Below, piece by piece: positions 24,366 through 33,337 of a stretch of 64,000 nt of DNA; positions within the stretch are counted from its first letter, which is position 1; every line of letters starts with the position of its first letter. The DNA comes from Bradyrhizobium sp. (lineage in GTDB: Bacteria > Pseudomonadota > Alphaproteobacteria > Rhizobiales > Xanthobacteraceae), in assembly GCF_027307225.1 (NCBI RefSeq), contig NZ_DAHUXJ010000149.1, positions 61,606 to 125,605 on the forward strand, written 5' to 3'. The notes under the pieces were generated by a model. The model searched no databases. It saw only the letters and a program-made list of their open reading frames with translations, and was not told where the DNA came from. Position numbers and translations under genes: made by a program.

Positions 24366-25454
24366 CTAGCCGTGGGCCCATTCGCCGACCACGCGATGCA
24401 CTTCGAGCAGGTGTTCGCGAAGCTGTTCGAGTGCGAAGCCGAGCGCAAAGAAGCGCTCGGCGGTTTCGCTTTTCATGTCCCGCGTCAGTCCCTCGTGACG
24501 CACCGCGCCGAATGCCTCGAGGTAATCGCGGAAGGCGAGTTCGACGGCGTCCGGGCTGGGGGGAGCCTCTTGGTCGCGCAAGGCGACGGCGCTGCTGCGG
24601 AGGAAATCGCGCGCTGAGGCCTCGACGTGGCCGATCGATGGTTTCAGCCGCTCGGCGACACCTTGCGGCAGTTCGCAGCCGACCACGCGGCCGAGCAAGA
24701 CGATGTCATGGCGCAGCCGTAGCAGCGTCCGCAACAGAGGCCCGGTTGCCGGACCCGAGGTGAGGCGGGCGCTGCGCTCATGCTCGGCCTCGGCTCCGGT
24801 CGCATTCAGCCGGGTCAGCGCGGCCGCGATCCCGTCCTGAATGCGCCGCCGCTCGGCCAGGTCGAGTTCGCGGGTGTGGTCTTTCAGAAACCGTGAAAGG
24901 CTATCCGCCAGCAGGTCCAGCATATCGGCTGCGGCCTGGACGGTGATCGCATTCGCGCGCGAGGGAAACAGCAGAAAGGACACGATGAAGCCGACGGCTC
25001 CACCAACAGTGACCTCCAACACACGATCGATCGCCGAGCCCGCCGGGCTGACATGCTGCATGCTCGGCACCAGAAGCACGATGATCGCGGTCACCGGCAG
25101 CACGTTGAAATTGGCGCGGAAGGAGGCAATGAAGGCGAGCGGCGCGACCGCCAGCGCCAGCACCGCGAGCAGGGCCCATTCGCTTTCGTGCGGAATCAGA
25201 ATCGCCAGCGCGCCGCCATAGGCGACGCCGCCAAAGGTACCGATCAGATAGTCGCTCGCCACCTTCAACGAGCGGCCAAGGCTCATCTGGGTCACGATCA
25301 GCGATGTCAGGACTGCCCAGAGTGGCAGATGCAGGTGCAGCACTTGCGCTACCGCGAAGGCCAGCACGGCGGCGACCGTGACGCGCAAGGCGAGAATCAA
25401 CTGCAACCGATAGCGGTGAAGGTATTTGCGGATCAGTGCCAGCAATCGGGCCAT
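24366..25454 (-). CDS. FUSC family inner-membrane protein
   Basis: From ATG 25454 the product is 362 residues. The N-terminal half has six hydrophobic helices typical of the FUSC/YccS bundle (LILALRVTVAAVLAFAVAQVL, LWAVLTSLIVTQMSLGRSLKVASDYLIGTFGGVAYG). The C-terminal half is a cytoplasmic helical region (AADMLDLLADSLSRFL onward). Fusaric-acid-resistance-like proteins and aromatic-acid efflux pumps share this domain, but the associated periplasmic adaptor genes are absent. Upstream in-frame extension to 25715 runs through a hairpin element and is rejected. Confidence 0.8.
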   Translation of the reverse strand: MARLLALIRKYLHRYRLQLILALRVTVAAVLAFAVAQVLHLHLPLWAVLTSLIVTQMSLGRSLKVASDYLIGTFGGVAYGGALAILIPHESEWALLAVLALAVAPLAFIASFRANFNVLPVTAIIVLLVPSMQHVSPAGSAIDRVLEVTVGGAVGFIVSFLLFPSRANAITVQAAADMLDLLADSLSRFLKDHTRELDLAERRRIQDGIAAALTRLNATGAEAEHERSARLTSGPATGPLLRTLLRLRHDIVLLGRVVGCELPQGVAERLKPSIGHVEASARDFLRSSAVALRDQEAPPSPDAVELAFRDYLEAFGAVRHEGLTRDMKSETAERFFALGFALEQLREHLLEVHRVVGEWAHG

Positions 25455-25521
25455 GTGGCTTTCGTCGGAGAACTGCGCTGGCGTGGCGTCGGAATCAGGA
25501 CACTGACATTCGGGTAAGGCT

Positions 25522-25594
25522 CTAGTGCTCCGATTCCGAAGTTCGTGAAGGTGGGCGCTGCGATGGAGCACGAACTTCGGAATCGGAGCACTAG
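25522..25594. repeat. Single bulge-free CTAG hairpin
   Basis: A 73-bp perfect palindromic hairpin: outer arms CTAGTGCTCC/GGAGCACTAG, inner stem GATTCCGAAGTTCGTG (16 bp), 21-nt loop. Unlike hairpins in composites it has no AAA/TTT bulge and no partner. The rest of the 500-bp gap to 25955 contains a different imperfect hairpin (25683-25731) and no gene. Confidence 0.92.
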
Positions 25595-25955
25595 GAGCAG
25601 GTTTAGGCCAGCCGTCGCGCGAAAACAATGCAGGCTGGCGGCAAGCTCGCAGCTTGGCCGGAGAACAGGAACGCCAAAAATAAACGGCCCCGGTGCAGTT
25701 GGGGGCAATTTCCACTGTACCAAAGGCCGTTCATCGCCTTTTTCAGCGTGTTGGTCACACTGGGAAGGCTTGGGGGCGACAGCGACCATATTCGTTTCGC
25801 CTTACACGGGCCTTACGCAGCCGCACTCCAGGCAACGCCGCAGTCTTAAAAATTGTTAACGGTATTTGCGCCTCGCAAAACATCACGTTGGATTGAAATT
25901 TCGGAACGTCCTTCTGCGCGCGGGGTTGATCGGGCGTAAGTGATGGAGAAAACCA

Positions 25956-26225
25956 ATGAGTATGATGAAAGCGATCAGCGCTGCGGTAATTTTGTCCGCC
26001 GCCGTCGCCGCCCCGGCGTTCGCGCAGGAGTACGGACCTGTGGGCGGACCGTATGGGCCGGGATACGGCCCCCCAGCCTATTATCGGTCGTATGGTCAGG
26101 TGCCTGGCGACTATCCGCCCCAGACCTCGGATGAGTACTGGAGCCTCATGAATCACGGCTTCACGGGACGAGATCCGTCGCGCGTCGGCAGTGACTCGCC
26201 GTCAGTGAATCCGTCAGGCAGCTAA
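25956..26225 (+). CDS. Small exported Pro/Gly/Tyr-rich protein
   Basis: The 89-residue product starts at ATG 25956 after GATGGAGAA and has a signal peptide (MKAISAAVILSAAVAAPAFAQ). The mature part is rich in Gly, Pro and Tyr (GPVGGPYGPGYGPPAYYRSYG) and ends DEYWSLMNHGFTGRDPSRVGSDSPS. Low-complexity exported proteins of this kind are common in Bradyrhizobium. Possibly a surface or periplasmic protein; function unknown. The 288 bp after it holds nothing identifiable. Confidence 0.6.
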   Translation: MSMMKAISAAVILSAAVAAPAFAQEYGPVGGPYGPGYGPPAYYRSYGQVPGDYPPQTSDEYWSLMNHGFTGRDPSRVGSDSPSVNPSGS

Positions 26226-26513
26226 GCGGTCATAGCGCAAGATCGAGCAAATTCGCAAACTGCCCCGAAAGCTTGATTCCGGGACCGTTCGCGTTGTGCC
26301 CAGTCCAGGTCCGAGCGCGCATGCATTCCGTGACATGGCAAGCTCTGAACAGAAAAAGCTTGTCGGCAGGCGGCTGCTTTGGCGAAAGGATTTGCTCCCG
26401 GCGATGCTCACGACAGCTGTTGCGTTGCTATTTCAGGCGGACGGTTGCCGCCCCTTGTTGCCTTCGGGATGCCGGACCAAATCTCCTGTATGTCTGAATT
26501 GCGGGAGATGCTC

Positions 26514-27362
26514 ATGAGCCTGGTCGAGAGAAAAATCGAATCGCTGCCCTTCGTCCTTGGTGAACTGAACTACCTGGCGCCGACGGACGGCAAGCCGCGG
26601 ACTTATGCGTTCGATCCGCCGCCCGGAGAGCCCAAATCCACCGCATTGCCGGAAGCGCACCATGTGCCCATCTTCGACGGCCGTTCGATTGCGAATGGTT
26701 TCTCGCTCGATCGCGAAGGTTTTGCGCTGGTCCGGCACCCGACCGCAGTACGTGACTTCTACGATGATAAGGAGATACGGCAAGTTTACTATCCTGCCGC
26801 AGAAGCCTTCATCAGGGCGACGCTGCGCGCCGACCGCGTCGTTATCTTCGATCACACCGTACGCAAGCGGGTTGACAGTGCAGCCGATATTCGCGGCGCC
26901 GGCCCGCGGCAGCCCGCCACGCGCGTGCATGTCGATCAGACCGACGCGTCCGGCGCCAACCGGGTGCGCGAACACCTGCCTTCCGAGGCGGACGAACTGC
27001 TCAAGGGCCGCGTGCAGGCGATCAATCTATGGCGCCCCATTCGCGGCCCGGTGCGCGACACGCCGCTAGCGCTTTGCGATGCGACCAGCGTTGCCGAGGG
27101 CGATCTCGTCGCCTCCGACCTCGTCTACCCGAACCGCAACGGCGAGACCTATTCGGTCAAATTCAATTCGGACCATCGCTGGTTCTATTTTCCGGAGATG
27201 ACGGCGGACGAAGCGCTGCTTCTGAAGTGCTACGATTCAGCGACCGACGGCCGCTCCCGCTTCGCCCCGCACACGGCGTTCGTTGATCCGACGACGCCGA
27301 AAGACGCCCCGCTGCGGGAAAGCATCGAGCTCCGCACGCTGGTATTCCACCGGGAAAAGTGA
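26514..27362 (+). CDS. CmcJ/NvfI-like oxidoreductase family protein
   Basis: ATG 26514, preceded by GGGAG, gives 282 residues. The layout fits the CmcJ/NvfI family, whose members include oxygenase-like enzymes of secondary metabolism: FSLDREGFALVRHPTAVRDFYDD, IFDHTVRKR, the segment RVHVDQTDASGANRVRE with a His-x-Asp pair near residue 142, INLWRPIRGPVRDTPLALCDATSV, and FNSDHRWFYFPEMTADEALLLKCYDS. The His-x-Asp pair and later His suggest iron binding, but activity is unproven. No biosynthetic neighbours are present, so its substrate is unknown. Confidence 0.75.
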   Translation: MSLVERKIESLPFVLGELNYLAPTDGKPRTYAFDPPPGEPKSTALPEAHHVPIFDGRSIANGFSLDREGFALVRHPTAVRDFYDDKEIRQVYYPAAEAFIRATLRADRVVIFDHTVRKRVDSAADIRGAGPRQPATRVHVDQTDASGANRVREHLPSEADELLKGRVQAINLWRPIRGPVRDTPLALCDATSVAEGDLVASDLVYPNRNGETYSVKFNSDHRWFYFPEMTADEALLLKCYDSATDGRSRFAPHTAFVDPTTPKDAPLRESIELRTLVFHREK

Positions 27363-27526
27363 TGCGCTCCTGGTGCTAAAGCTCCCAAGGAACAGTTCGT
27401 GCGAACGCATTGGTTCCCTTGCGATTGCGAGCTTGCTCAGGCTGTTGATATCTGCCGTTGCCGAGTTGCGGGATCGCAGCGGAATCGCCTAGCGTTTCTG
27501 TGGGGTAGGCAAATGAGAGCATTGCG

Positions 27527-27622
27527 ATGGCTTCATCTGCCTTGGAGAACGCCCTTACCGCTACCTGCATCATCGTTGCGCTTGTGGTTGTGTGTTGGGG
27601 AATAAAGATTCTGGTTGCGTGA
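27527..27622 (+). CDS. Possible 31-residue membrane microprotein
   Basis: An ATG at 27527 opens a 31-codon frame encoding one hydrophobic helix (CIIVALVVVCWGIKILVA) after a short polar N-terminus. The ribosome site is weak and no homology could be tested. Apart from this, the 550-bp gap before the tRNA (27363-27912) holds nothing I can support. Confidence 0.3.
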   Translation: MASSALENALTATCIIVALVVVCWGIKILVA

Positions 27623-27912
27623 GCGAGTTGGCTGCCTCGCAGGCAAGCTGCGACCGTTTTTCCTCGCTGATTTGCTGGGTCGACGGTTCGGCTTGCCTGC
27701 CAGGCCAGCGTCAAGCTACCGGCATCAACCGTCTGCGCCGGTTCGTTCGCGGTAGCCGCCATGGACGTTGCTTCATCTGCATATGCTTTCACATCGGAAG
27801 TAGCGAGCAAGGCGCCGCAACCCCGTCGGAATTTCCGAAGATCGGTCTCGCCCCCTGCTCGGCGGGCGCTATTGACCCGCACCCGGCAGCCCCCTACACA
27901 GCGGCCTTGAGC

Positions 27913-27988
27913 GAGCGCGTAGCTCAGATGGTAGAGCACGTGACTTTTAATCACGGGGTCCTGGGTTCGATCCCCAGCGCGCTCACCA
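27913..27988 (+). tRNA. tRNA-Lys (anticodon UUU)
   Basis: A 76-nt cloverleaf: acceptor arms GAGCGCG and CGCGCTC, D-loop region TAGCTCAGATGGTAGAGCA, anticodon stem GTGAC/(G)TCAC closing CTTTTAA with anticodon TTT, T-arm GGTTCGATCC, and an encoded CCA. It decodes AAA and AAG lysine codons. No partner tRNA is adjacent; the following 413 bp to 28401 has no feature I can support. Confidence 0.97.
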
Positions 27989-28401
27989 ATAAAATCAATA
28001 ACTTAATAGCATTTGGTGGGCAGGGTCGATTGCCGTTACCGGTCGCACCCGCAGGCCTGTTTACTGGACAGTTTTCGCTCCGTGTGGTCGTCTGAGGACG
28101 TCTTAGAACCGCGGTATTTACGACGGAGATTGCCGCAGTTATTTCTGCGGTGCCGCTAACGAGCGTTTTGGCTTGTGATGGTGGCTGCAGTTTCCTGCAG
28201 CCCCGAAGGATCTCCAGAACGTCGTTGGCTCAGACTCCAAAGCCGATCAACGACAACCGGTGCGGGACGATTGCGTCGGCCCGCATTGTGCCAGGCAGAG
28301 CAATCCATCGCCGTTCAGCCTGCTGTCCGCCGATTCAGAAGCGATCAATTCAAGGAAGCCAAAGAAGCCGACCGGGCAGTGAGACCGTAAGGGAGGACAA
28401 A

Positions 28402-28605
28402 ATGGGATTTTTTGACATCCTGTTTGGAAGGACCTCGGAACCCGCCAAGAAACTCTTTGCCAAATTCAGACGAAAATCACAGGCGCCGACGGATCCCGAT
28501 CTTCTGAAGATCGCCAAAGACCGCAAAGGGCATATCTCGCGCAAGGCGGTGCACGCCGAGTATAATCGGCTGATCGTGGAGAAGTACGCCCACGATAAGG
28601 CGTGA
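28402..28605 (+). CDS. Small basic cytoplasmic protein of unknown function
   Basis: ATG 28402 follows GGGAGGA and gives 67 residues: MGFFDILFGRTSEPAKKLFAK, then a basic segment and DPDLLKIAKDRKGHISRKAVHAEYNRLIVEKYA. No signal peptide or membrane helix is visible; the first residues could form an amphipathic helix. The good ribosome site and high third-position GC support a real gene. No function is recognised. Confidence 0.55.
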   Translation: MGFFDILFGRTSEPAKKLFAKFRRKSQAPTDPDLLKIAKDRKGHISRKAVHAEYNRLIVEKYAHDKA

Positions 28606-28643
28606 CCTCCAGGCTCAGCCAGTGGTGCGTGGTGCGCTGTGGT

Positions 28644-29300
28644 TTAGCCTTCGGGGCTTTGTCCAGTGCTCCGGCTCTGGACCGGTGCTATGGCCAACGG
28701 CGCTCCACCAACCGAAACGGGTCCCATAGGCCCGGCAGATTTTGACATGCGAGCCCACCTTTTGCGGGCCAGCAGCCGGCTGCGCGCGCGTCCTTTTGAA
28801 ATGGAGGAGGTTATCTCCGGCGCAATCGCGTTTTGGAGCGTGTCGACCTTCGCCATCAGCGTCGACAGTTGAGAAGATATCTTCTTGATGTCGGACTGTT
28901 CGTCCGTGACGCTCTGCCGTAGCCCAAGAAGCGTCGTTGAATCCTTCTGAAGCAGGGCCGTGTGTTGTTGCAACGCGGCGTTATTCTCTTGCAACGAGGC
29001 GGTGTATTGCTGCTGGGCCGATTGAATATCCTTCAAGGCCGTGACAACCGGATCTGGTACTTGAACTGAGGCTCGATGGTGCGGAAGCAGCTCGGACAAC
29101 GTGCCGATATCCGGCAACGCGAGACTGACGTTTGGCAAGGAGATATCGAAGGACGACGGCAGCGTGTAGATGGCCGCCGTACCGTTGATGGCCAAGGCGA
29201 ACACCGACAGGGCCAGGATCGATTTCCGGCTGGGCCGTTTGCTGGGCACGGTGGGCTCGAGTTGTTCGGTTTGGCTCTGCGTTTCCGATGTGTTGGTCAC
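28644..29300 (-). CDS. Membrane-anchored coiled-coil protein
   Basis: GTG at 29300 gives 218 residues. A cytoplasmic N-terminus rich in Thr/Glu/Gln leads to one membrane helix (SILALSVFALAINGTAAIYTL). A long Gln-rich coiled coil follows (ALKDIQSAQQQYTASLQENNAALQQHTALLQKDSTTLLGLRQSV to VDTLQNAI), then a basic Arg/Lys tail. Such anchored coiled coils may act as scaffolds in the periplasm. It lies downstream of the glucan synthase gene but is separated from it by a terminator, so a role in glucan synthesis is not implied. Confidence 0.6.
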   Translation of the reverse strand: MTNTSETQSQTEQLEPTVPSKRPSRKSILALSVFALAINGTAAIYTLPSSFDISLPNVSLALPDIGTLSELLPHHRASVQVPDPVVTALKDIQSAQQQYTASLQENNAALQQHTALLQKDSTTLLGLRQSVTDEQSDIKKISSQLSTLMAKVDTLQNAIAPEITSSISKGRARSRLLARKRWARMSKSAGPMGPVSVGGAPLAIAPVQSRSTGQSPEG

Positions 29301-29320
29301 GTGCACCCCAATGCGTGAAT

Positions 29321-29363
29321 AAAAAGGAGCCGCCGCTGGATTCGTCCTCGCGACGGCTCCTTT
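29321..29363 (-). terminator. Intrinsic terminator downstream of the glucan synthase gene
   Basis: On the minus strand AAAGGAGCCGTCGCG and CGGCGGCTCCTTT form a long stem followed by TTTTTATT. It lies between the glucan synthase stop (29485) and the coiled-coil gene start. Confidence 0.85.
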
Positions 29364-29484
29364 ACGCGTGACCCAACTAATACTGCTATGGATCATAAGC
29401 GGACGAGATTAATTCCCAGTTAGCGCCACTGTCGGTTGCGCTTCCTGTGCGATCTCGGCGCAGCCAAGACCGCACCGGGGGCTG

Positions 29485-32319
29485 TCAGCTGGCCTCGGAG
29501 CGGATCTCGTTGACTGCCGGCTGCGGCGGGGCGACCGAAGGTAACGCCACCGGCCGCAAGCCGATCAGCTCGGCGGTGCGCACGCCCGCATCGTGCCAGA
29601 ATTTGAACGAGTTGATCCGGGAGCTCTCGAGGATGGCGATCGCGACCGCCGACAGGAACGGCAGGCTTTCCAGCACCAGCACGCCCGCGAAGATATAGAT
29701 CTCGCGGATCTGCTTGGAATTATTGGTGACCACAAGCACGACAGCGCCGATCAGGAGCAGCACGCCGATGACGGCTTCCCAAAATGCCTGAAACTCGATT
29801 GACATCCGCGACAGGCCGCCTTTGGAGGTGCGCGCGAACGGCAGATGTTCGGTGATCAGGCCCTGCGCGACCGCGCGTGCCACTGTCCACTGCACGCTCA
29901 TGGCGGCGATCATGGCGCCCAGCATCTGTCCCCATTTCACCGGCACGCGCAGGCGGTAGAGAATGAGGAAATGCGCCAGCGTCACCACGAAGGCCGCGAT
30001 GATCGGTAGCGTCAAGATCTTGTCGGGAATGGCGATGTCGGCAAAGGCGACGATCGGCACCCAGATCAGATTAAGGATCGCGACCACGACGCCAAGGCTT
30101 TCCGCGCCAAGCCAGTTCAGCCAGCCGAGCGAAAATTCGCGCTTCTGAACCCGCGACAGCCGGCTCCCGCCGGGCAGGAAACGCCGCCAGTGCTTCTTGA
30201 CGATCTGGAAGCCGCCATAGGCCCAGCGATGGCGCTGCTTTTTGAACGCCTCATAGGTATCCGGCAGCAGCCCGTGGCCATGACGATAGTTCGTGTAGTG
30301 CGTCAGCCAGCCGTGCTCGATGATGTTCAATCCGAGATCGGTGTCTTCGCAGATGGTGTCACCAGCCCAGCCGCCTGCCATATCCATCGCGGTACGGCGG
30401 ATCAGGCACATCGTGCCATGCACGATAATTGCGTTCTCCTCATTGCGTTGGACCATGCCGATGTCGAAGAAGCCGGCATATTCGCCGTTCATGATGTAGT
30501 GCATCAGCGAACGGTCGCCATCGCGATGATCCTGCGGGGCCTGCACGAGCCCGACGCGCGGATCGGCAAAGACAGGCACGAGGTCCTTCAGCCAGTCCGG
30601 GCCGACGACATAATCAGCATCGATGACGCCGATGATCTCGGCATCGACCGCGGTCCGCTCCATCGCGATGCGCAAGGCGCCGGCCTTGAAGCCCTGAACC
30701 TTCTCGGCATTGATGAACTTGAAGCGCTCGCCGAGGGTGCGGCAATGATCCTGGATCGGTTGCCAGAATGCCGGATCGGGCGTGTTGTTGATGATCACCA
30801 CGCATTCGAAATTCGGATAGTCGAGCCGGGATACCGCATCGAGCGTTGCTTTCAGCATCTCCGGCGGTTCGAAATAAGCAGGAATATGGATCGAGACTTT
30901 CGGGAAGCTCAAGCCGTCGCCGATGGTCGCGGGCACGGTCGGCGCGCCCTTGACGATGAGCCGGCGCGGCTTTCGGCCAAAGGTAACGGCGGCAATTTCC
31001 TCTACCCGCGCCATCGCGATCAGGATCAGCGGCACCAGCAGGGTCAGGCCGAGCGACAAGGCGAAGGATGAACCGAAGACGAAGTAGTGCCCGTTCCAAA
31101 AGGCAAAAACGGTGGCAACCCAGGCACCGACGCCGTTGGCTGCTGCCGACAGCGTCAGCGCCTGCAAGATCGTCGGTTCGGCCAGGCCCAGGATCGGCAG
31201 CGACATCAGGATTCCGACCAGTAGCGCAATCCCCGCAAGCTTCCAGTAGTCCGGATTGACGATCGGGCCGGCCCAGTTGAACTTGGCGTCGCCGTCGTAT
31301 TTGAGAACGCCCCAGTATGGACCGACGCCACCCTCGAAATATTTCCAGGGTCGATCGATGCCCTCGACGATGTTGTAGTCCACGCCAATGGCTTGGGCGC
31401 GGCTGACGAAATTGCGCAGCACCGTTGCTTGTTCGAAAAGACCGGGCACAGCATTTCCCAGGTTATAGCCCGCGCTCGGCCAGCCGAATTCCGCAATCAT
31501 GATTCGCTTGCCCGGGAATTGCTTGCGAAGGGAGTTGTAGCGGTCGATGGCTTGATCGACCGCCTCAGTCGAAGAGAATCGCTCCCAATAAGGCAGCACG
31601 TGCGCGGCGATGAAATCGGCGGCGTAGCCGAGGTCGGGATGCTCGCTCCAGACGCTGTAGATATCGCCGGTCGTCACCGGCACCCCATTGACCGATTTCT
31701 TGACCCGCTGAATCAGGCGGATGAGCCGATGGGCATTGTTCTCAGCCTTTGCCCATTCAATTGCTTTTTCCCTGTCCTTCGCGGGCGCCGTTTCGGCATC
31801 CTTGATTCGCTGGACTTCCTCGGCCTCTATTCGCTGGAACTCGCCCGCGGACGCATCTCGCTCCGAGGGAGGTACCAGGTTTTCGAGCGGAATCTGCAGG
31901 TCGGTGAAGATCGTCTCATTGCCGACGACGATGCCGATGACGTTGCTGTTGTGCCGGGCGAGATCGATGGCGGCATCGATCTCACGGTCGTTGCGATCGG
32001 TATCCTTGGCGATCCAGATGCCGAGCATGACCTTCATGCCCAACTCGGCGGCGATTGGCGGCACCAGTTCACTGCCTTCGGTCGAGGTATAGAGACGGAC
32101 GGCGCGGCTGACAGAGGAGAGTTTCTTCAGATCAGCGCGGATCGTCTCGGCGTCCGCGGCAGGGTCAGCCGTGGCGTTGTGACCCGGTTCGAAAGGCGTA
32201 TAGGAAACGCTCGGCAGGACACCCGTGAAGTCAGGGGCTTGTCGCTTATCCTGAAAAAAACCCCAAAGCGCGGCGTGGGCAGCGGTAACCAACAACAAAA
32301 CGGCGACGACGGCGCGCAT
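29485..32319 (-). CDS. ndvB: Beta-glucan synthase, GH17-like plus GT2 domains (NdvB type)
   Basis: About 944 residues from ATG 32319 (a TTG at 32370 would add 17). After an N-terminal membrane anchor, a GH17-like domain (about 30-330) carries IGIVVGNETIF and MIAEFGWPSAGY, with both glutamates in place. Membrane helices precede a family 2 glycosyltransferase core with GVIDADYVVG, ICEDTDLGLNI and QRHRWAYGGFQ, the D-D-D-QxxRW set, followed by more helices. This matches the Bradyrhizobium NdvB beta-(1,3) glucan synthase that makes cyclic periplasmic glucans for osmotic adaptation and symbiosis. Assignment is by architecture and neighbourhood. Confidence 0.8.
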   Translation of the reverse strand: MRAVVAVLLLVTAAHAALWGFFQDKRQAPDFTGVLPSVSYTPFEPGHNATADPAADAETIRADLKKLSSVSRAVRLYTSTEGSELVPPIAAELGMKVMLGIWIAKDTDRNDREIDAAIDLARHNSNVIGIVVGNETIFTDLQIPLENLVPPSERDASAGEFQRIEAEEVQRIKDAETAPAKDREKAIEWAKAENNAHRLIRLIQRVKKSVNGVPVTTGDIYSVWSEHPDLGYAADFIAAHVLPYWERFSSTEAVDQAIDRYNSLRKQFPGKRIMIAEFGWPSAGYNLGNAVPGLFEQATVLRNFVSRAQAIGVDYNIVEGIDRPWKYFEGGVGPYWGVLKYDGDAKFNWAGPIVNPDYWKLAGIALLVGILMSLPILGLAEPTILQALTLSAAANGVGAWVATVFAFWNGHYFVFGSSFALSLGLTLLVPLILIAMARVEEIAAVTFGRKPRRLIVKGAPTVPATIGDGLSFPKVSIHIPAYFEPPEMLKATLDAVSRLDYPNFECVVIINNTPDPAFWQPIQDHCRTLGERFKFINAEKVQGFKAGALRIAMERTAVDAEIIGVIDADYVVGPDWLKDLVPVFADPRVGLVQAPQDHRDGDRSLMHYIMNGEYAGFFDIGMVQRNEENAIIVHGTMCLIRRTAMDMAGGWAGDTICEDTDLGLNIIEHGWLTHYTNYRHGHGLLPDTYEAFKKQRHRWAYGGFQIVKKHWRRFLPGGSRLSRVQKREFSLGWLNWLGAESLGVVVAILNLIWVPIVAFADIAIPDKILTLPIIAAFVVTLAHFLILYRLRVPVKWGQMLGAMIAAMSVQWTVARAVAQGLITEHLPFARTSKGGLSRMSIEFQAFWEAVIGVLLLIGAVVLVVTNNSKQIREIYIFAGVLVLESLPFLSAVAIAILESSRINSFKFWHDAGVRTAELIGLRPVALPSVAPPQPAVNEIRSEAS

Positions 32320-32522
32320 CGCAACTAACCATACGGGGCGTGCAGTGGAATAAAGCGAACCCGTCCCCAAGGTTCGGCAGACACGGGAGCGATTCTAAGG
32401 ATAATCCTGCCACGCAATTTAACAACTGGTATGCACGGATGGCGTTTTGAGGGCGCAGATCGAGGCGCGCCGCCCTCAATCCTTCAAAGTCCGCATCGTT
32501 CCTATTCAGGCGGACGGGCGGA

Positions 32523-33083
32523 CTACTTCGTGGCGGGAGCCGGGGCCGCGGCGGGAGGTGCGCCGGCGGCGCTGCCGGCCGTGGTGGCAGCAGGGGCAGG
32601 CGTCGCGGCGACCGCCGCCTGCGGCTGGGCATTCGGATTGATCCAACAGGTGTGAATGCGGTTGTTCAGGCTGTTCGCCACCTTGTCGTCAATCTGGGGG
32701 AGGAAGCGGGTGAGGCAGCGGAACGTCGCCTGCACATGGCCCCCGGGGCAGCCGAAGCGGTCGTACAGGTCGAGATGGCGGAAGGCGGTATCGAGATCGT
32801 CCCGGTACATCAACTGAACGACCCTGCGACCGAGCCAGACGCACTCCGGGTTGCCGGCCGGACCACTGATGGCCTGGGCGGCTTCGGCAAATTCGTCGGT
32901 CTTGCGCTGGTTTTCCTTGGCCGCCTCGGCAGCAGCGGCTGCTGACTTACCGGACTGGTCGCCATTTTGCGGCGTACCGCTCTGGGCCAACGCACTGCCG
33001 AACCCGAGCATCAGGGCTAGTCCGGGAACCACGAAGTAGCGCAAAACAGAAAACCGAGCCTGCAGAAACAACCGCTTACGCAT
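32523..33083 (-). CDS. Exported protein associated with beta-1,3/1,6-glucan locus
   Basis: ATG 33083 gives 186 residues with a signal peptide (LRYFVVPGLALMLGFGSALAQ). The core is PECVWLGRRVVQLMYRDDLDTAFRHLDLYDRFGCPGGHVQATFRCLTRF, with four cysteines, and the tail is Ala/Pro-rich. Proteins like this sit between the two glucan genes in Bradyrhizobium and carry the label beta-1,3/beta-1,6-glucan biosynthesis protein. That position is conserved here, but the biochemical role is unknown. It may be a periplasmic partner of the synthase. Confidence 0.7.
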   Translation of the reverse strand: MRKRLFLQARFSVLRYFVVPGLALMLGFGSALAQSGTPQNGDQSGKSAAAAAEAAKENQRKTDEFAEAAQAISGPAGNPECVWLGRRVVQLMYRDDLDTAFRHLDLYDRFGCPGGHVQATFRCLTRFLPQIDDKVANSLNNRIHTCWINPNAQPQAAVAATPAPAATTAGSAAGAPPAAAPAPATK

Positions 33084-33337
33084 AAATTCCCCGATTTGGT
33101 TCCCAGCCGGGTCCCGTTGGCTACGATCCCACCCAACAACGCTTGCCGCCGAATTGGGTCTCCAATACGGCAAGAGGGCGTGCCGGAATCCCATGGCGGA
33201 GATTTTGGATTTTGGCAAGCAAACCCACAACTTTAACGTACCTCTGTAAAGCCGGCGGAGGCTTGGGACGGGCCCCGCTCTTTCCCGCTCTTGGCAGATT
33301 GCCCGCGACCGGTTAATCGACGATCCCGGCCCGGAGG

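Noticed and set aside
24366..25715. Extended FUSC start at 25715
   Set aside because: The added 87 codons run through a hairpin element and lack membrane-protein character; ATG 25454 fits the family start.
25683..25731. Imperfect hairpin with an outer AACGGCC/GGCCGTT stem and an AAA side bulge
   Set aside because: The AAA bulge resembles the CTAG family, but it is shorter and has no CTAG ends, no partner and unrelated arms, so it is not counted.
27376..27954. 192-codon minus-strand frame before the tRNA
   Set aside because: It overlaps tRNA-Lys, has no protein-like domain and no ribosome site.
31393..32328. 311-codon plus-strand frame opposite the glucan synthase gene
   Set aside because: Shadow of the GH17 domain coding strand; low-complexity charged content and no start signal.
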